This document shows positions 21,721 to 33,289 of a stretch of 64,000 bases of DNA, in pieces. How positions within the stretch are numbered: the first letter of the stretch is position 1; each line of letters starts with the position of its first letter. The notes beneath the pieces were generated by a model. That model was not told the DNA's origin. It did no database searches and was given only the letters and a program-made list of their open reading frames with translations. The DNA is from Fragilaria radians (Eukaryota > Bacillariophyta > Fragilariophyceae > Fragilariales > Fragilariaceae), in NCBI GenBank assembly GCA_900642245.1, contig CAAAJI010000008.1:492655-556654 (forward strand), in the 5' to 3' direction. The position numbers and the translations under genes were made by a program.

Positions 21721-23234
21721 TGATCCAGTAGTTGGAGCTTGCTTTGCTACACAGATTCGAGAATTTATATCATGACAAAGTTATGCACTTCAATGGAGTT
21801 TTCCATAGCAGTTGCATGGAAAGTGCTTTGAACTATTGTATGCTTTGCAACAGCAAAAACTCGACAACGTTTCAGAATAGAATTTTGGATGTCTTTGGAG
21901 TGCAATTATCACTTTTCAACACATAACTTCTGTTGTGATCAAGGGAATGATAAAGAAATTTGGCATGCAACATATCGTTAACTAGCAATTTTTGTTTCCG
22001 AGGTAAGGCGCGGACCGAAATACCGCTTGCACTCGTACACTCACACTAGAATATTTTCAATTCCAATGCCGGTCAGACCAGAATTGTTTGGCAATAATCA
22101 GAAAGCAAGGACAAATATTTTAGTGGAAGGATGATAGTTTTGTAATAATTGGATCTTTAAAAGCAACAATGACACATGTTGTTGATTTTTAGAGAAGTAA
22201 TACCACTTTTTTTTATTTAAATGGGCAACTATATCTTGCTAAAATTGCGGCTGACAATGTCTCAAAGATTCAAAGTATAGTGGAGATCAACATCAATTTG
22301 ATTGAATTAGGAGCTTAATTAAGAATGCATCATAATTTTTAAGCATTCATCACCCAAGAAAATTGAATTTAGAATAGAGCGGAGGGCACTGGCATTTTTT
22401 TGTGTCTAACTGTTCTCCACAATAATTCAATGCCTGCATATCGTCGATTTGTTTATGCCATGCCTACACAAATCAAGGAATGCAAATAAGAAATTCTTAG
22501 ACAGTATTCTTCGTTTGCCTTCGTGTGGTATGTTTCTAGGGAATGAATAAACATATCTTGCTCATGGATAAAATTTGAGAGATTTCAAGCATTTAAATTG
22601 CTGACCAATTAATTGCAACGTCTTCACAACAACATTTCGCAAAATGTAATACAGAAAGGAAAGCAGTGATCTGAAGGAAATGACAAAAGAATATGATGCA
22701 CAAACATTTATGCAATGTCATATATGTTTTGGTGCCAATCTTTTGATCACTCACCACAGGATTTGAAATTTCATGGAACAATATATTGAGCATTCCTTCA
22801 GGATCAAGACATTGTCAGGTAATGGAAAATTCAATAAAATGATCAAATTAGTGAAATTCAATATCGAAAAATGCGTATTTGCCTTTGAAAATTCTAACTT
22901 CCAATGCGCAACGGCAAGGCACTTGCATGACTCAGCAAAAATCCAAATCTTCTCTTGTCTCAAATAAAATATAAACATTATAGCTTTTTAATAAGTCTTT
23001 CTTGGACGTGACTTTTGTCTCAGAAATGATGCTTTTTTCCAAATCTTCGAACAGCTTCAAGTTTTCAAATTCATCTTCATCATGGTCGGACGTACCTTGG
23101 GTCAACGCCTTCTTCTATTGTGTTCCTGTTCATTTTCAATTCCCGCGCTTCGGACAAACAGACAGACAACATTGGAAACTCCACCATTTATTTTCGTCCC
23201 ATAAAATCTCAGTTTCTCGAATTAAAGCAAATCA
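21721..23234. other. Intergenic, no gene supported
   Basis: AT-rich region upstream of the AAMP gene. Frames of 60-80 codons occur on both strands (22773-22967 plus, 22751-22978 minus) but overlap one another and carry no family signal. Confidence 0.45.
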
Positions 23235-24590
23235 ATGGGTGAACCATTAAAGCCTACTGTTCCGATCGATGATGAATTCGATAATAATGAGGAAGACGAC
23301 AATGACGAATTCGTCGATTTAGATGATGTAGTTGAAGTCGAGGTCGATGAGGAAAATGTTCCAATGGATGACGATGATGATGAAATTGAAGACAATGAAG
23401 AGACTGAGTTTGCTGAAAACGAAAATATTGTAGAGATGGCAAAAATCATCCTGAGTACTCATTCAGATCATGTCTATGCGGTTGCTTCGCATTTTGAAAC
23501 GTCTACGCAAACTTTACATATCCTTACAGGATCAGGAGATGACAAAGCATATTTACACCACATCAATGACACAACAACATCTGTGCTTCTTTCTCACGAA
23601 TTCAAAGATACTGTCTCAAGCGTCGCCCTCAACATGGAATATGTTAGTGACAACATCATTAATACACCTGTTTATGCAGCAGTTGGCGCATTTGATGGTT
23701 CGATTGTTATTTTTGACCCTTACAACGGTACCAAATTGTATGAACTAGAGGGCCCTACAGATGTGGAGTTTCTGTCATTCCATCCCAAAGGAGGATCCGT
23801 TCTACTTGCAGGATCTGGAGAGGATTGTACTGTCTGGATGTACCATGTTCCAACTCAGCGATGCCTACAGGTATTTTGCGGTCACGAAAGTGCTGTCACA
23901 GCAGGGGGATTCACCCCTGATGGCAAGTGGGCATTATCTGCGTCATCTGATGGCACTCTTCGTGTTTGGGCTCCTCGAACGGGAATGAATAAGCATGTCT
24001 TCCGAGTGACCGATGCAGGTTTGACGTGCATGGCAACCGGTGGTGGTCCTGAGGGTAAACTCGTATTAGTAGGTTCAGAAGATGGGAGTGCTCATATTTG
24101 TCATGTTGGAACCAAACGAATTATTTCGACTGTCCGTCATGTAGAACCACCCATGGCTACATCGAATGATGAGGAGGAAGTGGAATTACCTCTCAGCGTT
24201 GAAACTGTCGCATTTGCTCCTAATGCAGTGAATCCCAATTGGTTTGCTACAGGGGGCGTTGACGGAATTCTCAAGATATGGGATATGACAAACGGACATT
24301 GTCGTCAAACCTGTAGGTATGAAGAATCGAAAGGAGGAGGGATTACAAGACTTTGTTGGCATCCAACTCAACCGTTGGTGTACACTGCTTCGTCTGATGG
24401 CGTGGTGCGAATATGGGATGCGAGAAATGGAAACTTGGTTTCTGCTTTGACTGGTCATTCCGACATGATCAATGATTTGAGTATTCAATTCATAAATGAT
24501 AACAAGTCGTTGGTTGTTTCTGGCAGTGACGACAATTCCGTGCGAGTGTTCGACGTCGATTTAGCATCTGTTTTCCAAAATATGCCATAA
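23235..24590 (+). CDS. AAMP: AAMP/Sqt1-type WD40 protein
   Basis: This family includes human AAMP and yeast Sqt1, the dedicated chaperone that delivers ribosomal protein uL16 (Rpl10) to the 60S subunit. The 451-residue protein opens with a very acidic tail (residues about 10-65, mostly Asp/Glu). Seven or eight WD repeats follow. Clear repeat ends are DGTLRVWAPRTG, DGILKIWDMTNG, DGVVRIWDARNG and DNSVRVFDVDLA, each preceded by its GH-type strand (FCGHESAVTAGGFTPDG, LTGHSDMINDLS). Acidic N-terminus plus eight-blade propeller is the family layout. It is intronless. The ribosome role is inferred from yeast Sqt1. Confidence 0.88.
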   Translation: MGEPLKPTVPIDDEFDNNEEDDNDEFVDLDDVVEVEVDEENVPMDDDDDEIEDNEETEFAENENIVEMAKIILSTHSDHVYAVASHFETSTQTLHILTGSGDDKAYLHHINDTTTSVLLSHEFKDTVSSVALNMEYVSDNIINTPVYAAVGAFDGSIVIFDPYNGTKLYELEGPTDVEFLSFHPKGGSVLLAGSGEDCTVWMYHVPTQRCLQVFCGHESAVTAGGFTPDGKWALSASSDGTLRVWAPRTGMNKHVFRVTDAGLTCMATGGGPEGKLVLVGSEDGSAHICHVGTKRIISTVRHVEPPMATSNDEEEVELPLSVETVAFAPNAVNPNWFATGGVDGILKIWDMTNGHCRQTCRYEESKGGGITRLCWHPTQPLVYTASSDGVVRIWDARNGNLVSALTGHSDMINDLSIQFINDNKSLVVSGSDDNSVRVFDVDLASVFQNMP

Positions 24591-25517
24591 CGTTAAGCCA
24601 TTCACTAAGTAAAAGAAGCAGTTTTTTAAACCCTTGTTCAATTATTTACGTTCTAGATTTCACGTATGTGATGGTGAGGATAGTTCACATTATAGGACCA
24701 GAAAAATTAGTCTTCACTCCTTTTGATTTCCTTGTTTGGTTGAAGGTGAGAAATGAACTACGAAAACAAAAGTATAATCTGCTACAATTTGGGAGTATTA
24801 ATTTCCATTGTCAGAAATTTGTGTATGGCATGCTTTCAAAAGTATGAAGAACATAAGCTTTAACAGGCTAGTTTTGGATGCTTCACCTCCATAGCCATTC
24901 TTCATATGTGGCTCTTGCTGAGGATGCCTTTAGGGCATTATCATCAACAAACGCCAAGAGAGGAAATGTGCATTGCAAACTTTCTTTTCTGCTAAAGCTA
25001 GTGATGCAAGTCACCATTTCCGCTGGAAACACACACGAACAAGTATGCATTTAACTCTCGTCCAAAATGGTCAAATGAAATTTAGATGACAACGGTCTTT
25101 AATGTGATGTAATTTACTCTAGTCATCCATGAATTTTCCTTAGAACTTTATTTTCTTTCAAAATGAGTGACTTGATTACAATGGAAGCTCAAATTCAATT
25201 AATGCAGTTTAGTATCAAGGTTGAAAGGAATAAATATGTAATAAAGATAGCACTTGGTTTCCTGTAAATAAATTGGACAAGTGTCAACTAGAGTAAGCAG
25301 ATAGTTAAGATTGAAGTAACTGGCTGGAAGCCACCACTACAATTACCTATTTCTATGGCAGTGAAATGTCCCCTTCTAAAGATTTGACGCAGATGTTCAA
25401 ACATATGACATCCTGAAAAAAAATCACGAAGATAGTCTCTCTGTGAAGCAAAATACTAACTTGTTTCAAAATTTATGCTTGCTTTCTATCGCAGAGTGAA
25501 AAAGCGTTGATTGCACG
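24591..25517. other. Intergenic, no gene supported
   Basis: About 0.9 kb between two plus-strand genes. A 58-codon frame beginning near 24670 (MVRIVHIIGPEKLV) is open but unrecognised and probably chance. No repeats were seen. Confidence 0.45.
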
Positions 25518-26327
25518 ATGACACGCAAATCTAAGCAAGCAGGCGGACATAAGCCGTTGACATATTACGAACGCAACAAGAAGTTTGCTTCTTATGGCAC
25601 CAAAACTGTTCGAATTTCAACGGAATCGCAACTTCCATTTGGTCACTGCGCATTGAGCATCAGTGAAGCTGTTGAACCCGTGGCTACACCTTCGGGGCAT
25701 CTATATAGCCGAGAGGCGATCGTATCCTATTTATTGAGTCAAACTGTTCATATTCGACAGGCTAATGAAAAGTTACAGAATCAGAAAGGAATATCCCTCA
25801 AAGGAGAATCGGAAGAAGATGAGGAAGAATCAAACAAGAAGAAGCATGCATTGATGTTGTTAGAGGATGCCCAATCCGTATCGAATAAAAAATTGCGAAC
25901 TAATGTAAAAGAATCTCTAAAGGACAATGCGCTTGCTCGTACCAGCTATTGGCTGGCCGAATTTCAGCCAGAACATAAGCCATCCAGTGAACCTGCTATA
26001 CCTGATAGACCGCTCTCTCCTAGTTCTGGAAATCCACTAAGAAGAAAGGACTTGAGGGACTTGATACTCAAACGTGATGATCAGTCAAGAGCTGTTTTGT
26101 GTGCTCTTTCAGATAAGATCATATCAACCCAACCAGTTGTGGCTCTACCTGGAGGTCATGTGATTCTAAAGGACTGTTATGAAGGTCTTGTTCGACCTAG
26201 CATGATTGATCCCTTCACTTCAAAGAAAATCAAGGAGAAGCATGTGCTTGAATTACAAAAAGGTAGAAGTGGGTTTTCCTCCAGTGGAACTGTGGAAGGA
26301 AAAACGTATAGGCCCACAATAACTTAA
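25518..26327 (+). CDS. NOSIP: NOSIP-like U-box/RING-type protein
   Basis: NOSIP homologues are nuclear E3 ubiquitin ligases linked to the spliceosome. The 269-residue protein starts with the family's N-terminal block (MTRKSKQAGG, then YYERNKKFASYGT). The first half of a split U-box follows (FGHCALSISEAVEPVATPSG, then LYSREAIVSYLL). A charged coiled middle carries a KKKH patch. The second half of the fold is C-terminal: DDQSRAVLCALSDKI, then VVALPGGHVILKDCYEGLV and IDPFTSKKIKEKHVLELQKG. Only a single U-box-type Cys (FGHC) is seen, as expected for this zinc-poor fold. Length is slightly below the animal protein (about 300). It is intronless. Confidence 0.87.
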   Translation: MTRKSKQAGGHKPLTYYERNKKFASYGTKTVRISTESQLPFGHCALSISEAVEPVATPSGHLYSREAIVSYLLSQTVHIRQANEKLQNQKGISLKGESEEDEEESNKKKHALMLLEDAQSVSNKKLRTNVKESLKDNALARTSYWLAEFQPEHKPSSEPAIPDRPLSPSSGNPLRRKDLRDLILKRDDQSRAVLCALSDKIISTQPVVALPGGHVILKDCYEGLVRPSMIDPFTSKKIKEKHVLELQKGRSGFSSSGTVEGKTYRPTIT

Positions 26328-27913
26328 CAAACACGGACCAAATCATAGTTTTTTTGCGTAAAATATTGCAAAGAACTATCGTCAGAGTTTTGACGAACTG
26401 TATCAAGATCGATATCACTTCACTGTCATAAATTAAATGATTAAATCTTGGAGCAATGGAATAGTCTCAGATGTTTTATGGAATATAATTGTGGTAAATT
26501 CTCGCATACTATATATATATATATAAAGCAAAATTATTGAATAGTTAATGTACTCCAAACTTTAATCATTTCTCGTATTTGCTTTGACGGCAGAATACTC
26601 TTTTCTAATTTAAATAAGCGTTAGAGATACATGGGCAGAATTTAATCGGAATGAAATGTAGTTTTATAGAGTCTATGTTACAGCTTGGAAATCTGCAATA
26701 ATTGTTCACATGGCGCATCCGCATTTTCATGGAATACATTTTGTTGTCTAATACTGATTGAGTACCTGGAATCATATCAATACGCGATAGTTTGGAAATA
26801 TCTAGCAATTCATATCTTGACTATTCACCGTGCGCGGAACTCAGTTTATGCTAAACGTTCATAACACGTTCGTGAATGTTATGATGAACATTTAAGGGAT
26901 AAGAATGAAAATGACATTAGATTAAGTTATATCCCTGAATGGGAAGTGTTCAAGACAGGATTTTCAAGAAGAGAAATAACGAGCATACTCATCATTTTAC
27001 ACGAGTACATGAAAAAAAGAGCAATTCTTTAACATTCTGATTCAGATGATACTTCAATCTTCTAGTTTAGATAAATCCGTTGCTTGCTCTACATTTGAAA
27101 TCAAACAGAGTAGATTACAAAGGTAGCTTAACAGAAGAGTGTGTAATTCTTCATCTACGACGCAAACAAGAATGGACAGCAGCAGAATATCTATGTTGCA
27201 TGCCAGGTTGCCTAGGATACCTCTCAACTGGAAAAGCGAAGAAAAGGATACAATTAAGCCAATTAAAGACAAGAATGTTCTTTATAATAATGAAGAAAGG
27301 TAAAAAATCGCGTGCATCTATATTTGACATGCTGGGAAACAAGTAAAGCCTACTCCGTCAATTGTTTTAAGCAATATGTTTTTTGAAAGACATTGCTTTC
27401 TTAAACCACGAATAAAGGAAGGCACGGTAGAACAAACTTTCAATTCCAACGGATTCCTTATCTGTGCTGCTTAAAAATTAGAAAAAACCCTATAACTACC
27501 ATGAAAACAAATTTACTCAAACTCACATCTAGCCTAATGTTCTTGGTCTATTTTGTTGTTGCTAGTTTGTGACATGAATATGCTATCCATATAACTTGGT
27601 AAAATGTGTTGCATTTAGCTTTAAAAGCATTATTCACTCTGAATCCTTCAACAAAGTATAGGACAAGCAATGGCATGACAGTGACTCCCAAAATATTATT
27701 TGACCTGAATAAATTGCATGAGTGATCCAGGAGATTCTGAACATTGGATTTGACCTGAAAACAAGTAGACCTGCAAATGCATTTTGATAAACTCTTCATG
27801 GTAAAGGATCCGAGACTGGGCGTGTTTAGTTTCTTATCATATTTTGCAATTGCAAACTCGTATACTGTACCGGTTGTACATCGATTAATCATCCCATAAA
27901 ATTGGAAAAAGAA
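26328..27913. other. Intergenic, no gene supported; contains (TA)8
   Basis: About 1.6 kb with a (TA)8 microsatellite at 26510-26525. Frames at 27080-27346 (plus, 88 codons with a CCxxxCxxY patch) and 27548-27934 (minus, 128 codons) have no recognised motif and no good start context. They may be transposon debris but I cannot support that. Confidence 0.4.
26510..26525. repeat. (TA)8 microsatellite
   Basis: Eight TA units between CTCGCATAC and AAGCAAAA, in the 3' region of the NOSIP-like gene. Confidence 0.9.
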
Positions 27914-28927
27914 ATGGTTGTATTGGTCAAACATTTGATGTCGAATGCGTTAGACTTATTCTTCATTATATTACTCTTTTCGTTCTGCCTGATTAATGCC
28001 AAAAATTCTCGAGCGTACAATGCATATAACTATGATCTTACGACACCTCAATTTACTCCGGACGGACGTTTACTACAAGTCGAATATGCGTCTCGAGCAG
28101 CCTCTCATTCATCCTCGTGTGTTTTATTCGACGGCATTCTGGATCTAGATAATGATTATCATCTTTTAAATTCCAATTCCTCTTCTAATGCCATCCCTTC
28201 GCCTAATGATGGCAACCTGGATTCGATCGATTCGTTTCCAACAAGAATGGGTTGTCGGAAACGAGTCACATTTTTAGCGACACGAACTCGTCGATCACGA
28301 GCAGCTCCAAGTCGTATCATACGACTATCCAATAACCTGGCAGTAGCAATGAGTGGAACAGTCAGTGATGCATGGGCATTATTGTACCGAGCATACGACG
28401 AATGGGATCAAACCAAACGGCGATATGGTGGGGGGATACAAAATAATCAAGCCGACAACGGATTTGCCCGTAGTCTTGCAGCAGCGTGTCATTCACATGC
28501 GTTGGGAGGTGGATTAAGACCTTTTGGTGCAACGATGTGGGTAGCAACTCTGACGCCAGAACCAACTGTTGTTCAAACAGACCCCAGCGGTGCCATTACA
28601 CTATTGTGTTCCTCATCAACATTGTCATCGGAAATGCCCTTGTGGCAAACTATCGGACAAAAGAGCGGAGAACTGAAACGTAAATTGGAAAATGAACCGT
28701 ATCCTAGTTCTCTATCGGAAGCTTTGCAAAGGCTAGTTTACCACTGGTCAGATATAGAAGATTCTGCTGATGAAAGCAAAACATCTACATCAACTTTGGA
28801 TGAGAAAAAGATAGAAGTTGTCCTTTTGTGTCCTCAAAGAGGAATACATTTTTTGTCTGAACAGGAAATTAAGAACTTGCTTATTCCTTCCACTTTATCA
28901 GATGATAGTGAGCATAATTCCAAATGA
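27914..28927 (+). CDS. Proteasome alpha-subunit-like protein with a signal peptide
   Basis: The protein carries the alpha-subunit N-terminal signature: YDLTTPQFTPDGRLLQVEYA, compared with YD...T.FSPEGR(L/I)FQVEYA. It also has the RPFG turn (GGGLRPFGATMWVATL) and the core strand LAVAMSGTVSDAWALL, so the fold is that of a 20S alpha subunit. It departs from normal subunits in several ways. A hydrophobic leader precedes it (from ATG 27938, MSNALDLFFIILLFSFCLINA). There is an Asp/Ser/Asn-rich insertion after the first strand (about residues 75-105), an Arg-rich segment (RKRVTFLATRTRRSRAAP), and a long C-terminus of about 337 residues in total against a usual 230-260. Residues after the predicted cleavage (KNSRAY) lack a +1 Phe. 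This fits the ER or the periplastidial compartment better than the plastid stroma. The compartment is inferred only. Confidence 0.75.
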   Translation: MVVLVKHLMSNALDLFFIILLFSFCLINAKNSRAYNAYNYDLTTPQFTPDGRLLQVEYASRAASHSSSCVLFDGILDLDNDYHLLNSNSSSNAIPSPNDGNLDSIDSFPTRMGCRKRVTFLATRTRRSRAAPSRIIRLSNNLAVAMSGTVSDAWALLYRAYDEWDQTKRRYGGGIQNNQADNGFARSLAAACHSHALGGGLRPFGATMWVATLTPEPTVVQTDPSGAITLLCSSSTLSSEMPLWQTIGQKSGELKRKLENEPYPSSLSEALQRLVYHWSDIEDSADESKTSTSTLDEKKIEVVLLCPQRGIHFLSEQEIKNLLIPSTLSDDSEHNSK

Positions 28928-29056
28928 TATAGCAAGTTATTAGGCAATTAGAAAAGACTACATAGTGCATCTTATTATATAAATTAGCACTAAAATTGTC
29001 AAAAATAATCGCAAAGTACGTCATAAGTATCGGAGATCTCTGGCCTGTCATATTGC

Positions 29057-31540
29057 TTAACAGAATGTGGGAGATTTGTCTGAACTAAATATTCCCGAGG
29101 TGTCATTATTCGAAGCTGATACGGTCACATCGGTTCGACATCTTGCTCGAGCTAAACGGTCCCTCAGTTTCTCGTAATTTGATTGATCCTTTTTCGACAC
29201 AGATGGCATCACGTGGTCAAATGCATACTCAAAATGCTTTCGGGTAATCCTTAATTCAGTTTCAGGATTCTCCATGGACTGTTTCAAAACGGCCAGTCCT
29301 GCTTCGCGCAACAATGCAGCGCAGTCAGCTCCAGAAAACCCATCGGCACGAGACGATTCACCTATCTCACGTAAATCGACATCTTCTGCCAATCGAATCT
29401 TGCTGCATGCCAGAGCCGACAGAATCGATGATCGATCTTGCGCCGTGGGTAGAGGAACGTAAAGTAGTTTATCAAGGCGACCAGGTCGCAACATTGCGGG
29501 ATCGATGAGTTCTGGACGATTGGTAGCGGCTATGACAAATACTGATCTTCGACTCTCTAAGCCATCCATTTCAGTTAACAACTGATTGACAACACGCTCA
29601 GATACTCCTCCTCCACCTCCACCATCGCTGCCACGACGAGGACAAAGAGAATCCAACTCATCAAAAAATACAACACAAGGGCTGGAACTCCGTGCGCGTT
29701 CGAAAACCATTCGGACAGCTCGCTCCGATTCTCCCACGTATTTGTCCAACAGTTCGGGACCTTTCACTGACAAAAAGTTACACCCCGATTCATTTGCGAT
29801 AGCTTTTGCCAGTAGCGTTTTCCCACAACCTGGAGGACCATATAGAAGTACTCCGGCAGGAAGCGATAAGCCTAGAGCGGCAAACTTCTCAGGGTTACGA
29901 ATGGGTTCCAGTACTGAAAGTGTTAGCTCTTCTCGTACACTAGTTAATGCTCCGATATCATCCCAGGATACTCCAGGAACTGTGGCAAAACCTTCTCGCT
30001 TGCTAGAGGGCTGAACTAGGGGAATCGCTTCTAGAAAATCGTCCATGGTCACATAAAGTGGAGCCATATCTTCTGAGGTGAGAGGTGAGAGCGAGAAACT
30101 GGGATCTGTGAGTTCTGATGACTCGTTTTCTTGTGTGTCCATTTCAACCATAGATTCCTCTTCCCTACAAGCATCTTGAATGCAGCCAAGATGTTGGCTT
30201 GGCATAACCTGGTCGCTTAAGACATCCCTGAAGATCCGATTGATAGCTATCACTGCAGCCTCTTTTGTCAATGACCTAACGTCAGCACCGACGTACCCAG
30301 GAGTTAGTCGTGCTAATTTTTTGAAATCAAAATCACCAGAGAGACGCATGCCACGAGTCATAGTTTTTAGAATTGCACACCGTGCAGCCTCGTCGGGAAC
30401 GCCTAGAATTATTTCTTTATCGAATCTTCCAGCTCTTCGTAATGCGGGATCCATTGCATCTGGTCTATTGGTTGCACCGAGCACAATCACGGCAGCTTGA
30501 TTTCGATTGAAAGTGGGTGCAATCCTATCGAGTGACGTGAGGAGTTGCGCCACCATGCGCTTTTCCATACCACGAGAATCACCAGCTCCACCTCGCTTCG
30601 GTGCAATAGCGTCCAGCTCGTCCAAAAAAATGATGGATGGCGCCATATCTGACGCCGTCTGAAAGAGCGACCTTATACGTTCTTCTGACTCTCCCGACAT
30701 TCCGGCGACAAGTTCAGGAGCAGCGACACGGAAAAATGGCAGTCCAAGCTGACCGCCTATTGCATTTGCTAAATGAGACTTTCCGCATCCTGGAGGACCT
30801 CGCAGCAAAACACCTCGTGGTGGATCGACACCTAAATGATGATAAAGTTCAGGTCGAAGGAGAGGATATTCAATTAACTGTCGTATTTGCTGAAGTATAT
30901 CTGCCATACCTCCCAAATCTTGATAGCGCTCGTTTGGTCGAGAAACTGGAGTCAAGAAGGAATGGGCAGTTGAAAATGAATCTGTAGCCGTGGCGACTTT
31001 ACGACGTTTGACTCGTTTTAGTGTCTTGGTCGAAAGATCCTGCTGCTGTTTTCGAATATTTGCTTCTTCCGCCGCCTTTTGATCAGAAATCTCTTGTTGT
31101 TGACGCTTATACTTTTCACGCAATCCAACATTCAGAGACATAACGGAAGCTTTACCTTCCTCACAAGTTGCTTGAATCGCGTCATGGTTTCTGGCTTCAA
31201 TTTCGTACTTTTCCTCTTCTATTTGGAGTGCTTCGTCCAATGATCGTTTGCCAGGAGTGGGGACTTTACTCTTGCTCGTAGCACTCAATGAAGTATCTCG
31301 CTGCTGTATTACCGCCAGAGACTTTTCTACCTGGCGGTGCAACCAAGTTTGATCCTTTCTTTGATATTCACGGTGCTGTTCCTTCAACAATTCTATTAGA
31401 TCTTCGATAGAGGTGGGTATTTCGAGATCATTCTCCGGAGGATGACTTGATAATAATTTTCGAAGCAAATGTGTAAGCTTAGGATCGACAGTCTGAACTA
31501 CACCACCTGATAACTTCTTTGTTCCACCACCTTTTGCCAT
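29057..31540 (-). CDS. NVL: NVL/Rix7-type tandem AAA ATPase
   Basis: NVL/Rix7 is a nucleolar AAA ATPase that strips factors from pre-60S particles. The 827-residue protein has an N-terminal helical region (about 15-80) and a basic nuclear-signal-like patch (about 175-182, KRVKRRK). The first AAA domain has Walker A GPPGCGKS at 248-255 and Walker B IIFLDELD near 303-310. A long acidic linker spans about 455-500. The second AAA domain has Walker A GPPGCGKT at 568-575 and Walker B VVFFDELDSL near 620. Arg-finger motifs are visible (NRPDAMDPALRRAGRFD; NRPELIDPAMLRPGRLD). Spacing, linker and basic N-terminus favour NVL over CDC48, which lacks them. It converges on the alpha-like gene with 129 bp between stops. 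Confidence 0.9.
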   Translation of the reverse strand: MAKGGGTKKLSGGVVQTVDPKLTHLLRKLLSSHPPENDLEIPTSIEDLIELLKEQHREYQRKDQTWLHRQVEKSLAVIQQRDTSLSATSKSKVPTPGKRSLDEALQIEEEKYEIEARNHDAIQATCEEGKASVMSLNVGLREKYKRQQQEISDQKAAEEANIRKQQQDLSTKTLKRVKRRKVATATDSFSTAHSFLTPVSRPNERYQDLGGMADILQQIRQLIEYPLLRPELYHHLGVDPPRGVLLRGPPGCGKSHLANAIGGQLGLPFFRVAAPELVAGMSGESEERIRSLFQTASDMAPSIIFLDELDAIAPKRGGAGDSRGMEKRMVAQLLTSLDRIAPTFNRNQAAVIVLGATNRPDAMDPALRRAGRFDKEIILGVPDEAARCAILKTMTRGMRLSGDFDFKKLARLTPGYVGADVRSLTKEAAVIAINRIFRDVLSDQVMPSQHLGCIQDACREEESMVEMDTQENESSELTDPSFSLSPLTSEDMAPLYVTMDDFLEAIPLVQPSSKREGFATVPGVSWDDIGALTSVREELTLSVLEPIRNPEKFAALGLSLPAGVLLYGPPGCGKTLLAKAIANESGCNFLSVKGPELLDKYVGESERAVRMVFERARSSSPCVVFFDELDSLCPRRGSDGGGGGGVSERVVNQLLTEMDGLESRRSVFVIAATNRPELIDPAMLRPGRLDKLLYVPLPTAQDRSSILSALACSKIRLAEDVDLREIGESSRADGFSGADCAALLREAGLAVLKQSMENPETELRITRKHFEYAFDHVMPSVSKKDQSNYEKLRDRLARARCRTDVTVSASNNDTSGIFSSDKSPTFC

Positions 31541-33118
31541 CGTAAAATGTTAGAAATATGCGCAGCGCATCAATTCACAATTGGTTGGCTGTGGAAACCG
31601 TCACTGTACTGTCGTAGTTGGAAGTGTACTAATCATGCTGAAAAATGATGAAGGCGCTTCATGGAAAGTTTCAAAAGATTTTGTCGTTAAATATATTTAA
31701 TCTTCTTTGCTCTATCAATAAAGTCCACATTTTTCAATCCAAATGAAATAGCATTATGCCTATTGGCTTGTTAATTTCGAGGTGACAATCAATGTACAAC
31801 AATACGGCGTACTCAACGCTTCACAAACTAATCTTTATTTGGAAAAGTATACAAAAATACGTTACTTTCCTGAATTACCGGTGTAATTCATCAAATTTGT
31901 CATTCCATACCTCACGCGTGCAGCAAAGCAAAGGAACCCTGATGTAGTCATACCGTTCAAAATCATGTTCTGATTTATAACCTCCTGATGTAATGAGCTC
32001 ACATAATGTCATCCTTGTGGTTCCATAAAATGGTAAGACTAAATTCTCCAACTTTAAAAGTACACATGATTTTTCAGAAGAACTTGCACCATATCAAGTA
32101 TTTTACAGCTTTTGGTGCCAAACTTTAAGGTAACAAGATTATAAGTTGAGAATAAAGATAACAATAAAGAGGAATTTACAACACTTTCCTGAGCATTAAA
32201 CACTAATGCTCTGAAGCAATTATGGCATTATTCGCAAAGAGAGTATGCTTCTGAAGACTTGAATTGAAGAAGCGTTCTACCTTGTACATACCTTCAGTGG
32301 TTTGTGCTCCAGAGTATGCTCTATGGGGAGACAATAAGCCATTTTACAGTTGCCCTTTTCATTTGAAAAGCAAGAAAAAAGAAGTTATAACCTTTGATTT
32401 ACACATCAAGATGGTCTTGTCAAAGATTTTTATACACTACGAAAGGTTTGTGAAACAATAAGAAAATCACACAAGTTAACTTTATTCAAAAGTTTTTTTG
32501 TGATGAGGACACAACAATTACTGCAAATACAAGTAGATTTTACACTGATAAAAGAAGTTAGATTTCTTTTACCCATTTGAAATTGTATACAACATAATTG
32601 TGTGGAAATCGCTTCTAATTGAAATTAATTTAAACTTGCCCTTTGCTGGAATCACAATACTTTTTCAACAATGGGGCATTGAATACAGATCTTTTGGAAA
32701 AATGTAGACAAAGATCAGAGGAGATGATCGAAAAGAAGAGAAGGATTTGTGGCCAGCATTTGATGATGACATTGTTTCATCAACCACTTCATTATTTGTT
32801 CGAGAGTATTGCACAGGCCCACCCAAAAAAAGTAAAATAAAATATCCATTCTTCAGTAAACACATTCAGACATTTTGTGATCGCATTTGTATTTAAGGTG
32901 AGGGAAATGATGATTTGCTTTTTTTTTGTGAGTTTTACAAAATGTCCATAAACTAGATGTCTTTTTTGTAGCCTTAATCATCGGCTTATTTGAATGTGTA
33001 CAGAAAAGATTTCAAGTAAAGTTTGGATTCGTGATGTCGTACGTTTCGGTTCATGGTAACGGATTTCTGCACAGTCGAATGATTTCAAATTTTTCAATAC
33101 ATTTTGAATTACCAACTA
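31541..33118. other. Intergenic, no gene supported
   Basis: AT-rich region between divergent genes (NVL minus, interrupted secreted protein plus). Frames at 32264-32461 and 32643-32840 are short and unrecognised. Confidence 0.45.
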
Positions 33119-33284
33119 ATGAAGATGAGAATATTTGCGGTAAATATCTTTCTGTCAGTCTTACTCCACATGGCAACCCTTGTTCGCGGATTTTCTCAAT
33201 CTTCGAACATGTCTACCGATCTCTTTACAACTGCTGAATTAGGCAAAGCCAACTCAACCTATAAAATTTTGCTTCCTATTGATG

Positions 33285-33289
33285 ATAAG
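33285..33289 (+). repeat. Target site duplication, left copy (ATAAG)
   Basis: ATAAG directly precedes the 5' LTR and is repeated at 37990-37994 directly after the 3' LTR. Five bp is the usual duplication made by Ty3/gypsy integrases. It marks the exact insertion point within the GAT-AAG codons of the host gene. Confidence 0.93.

Noticed and set aside
27080..27346. 88-codon plus frame with a CCxxxC patch
   Set aside because: No recognised motif order and an overlapping minus-strand frame of similar length; likely chance or debris.
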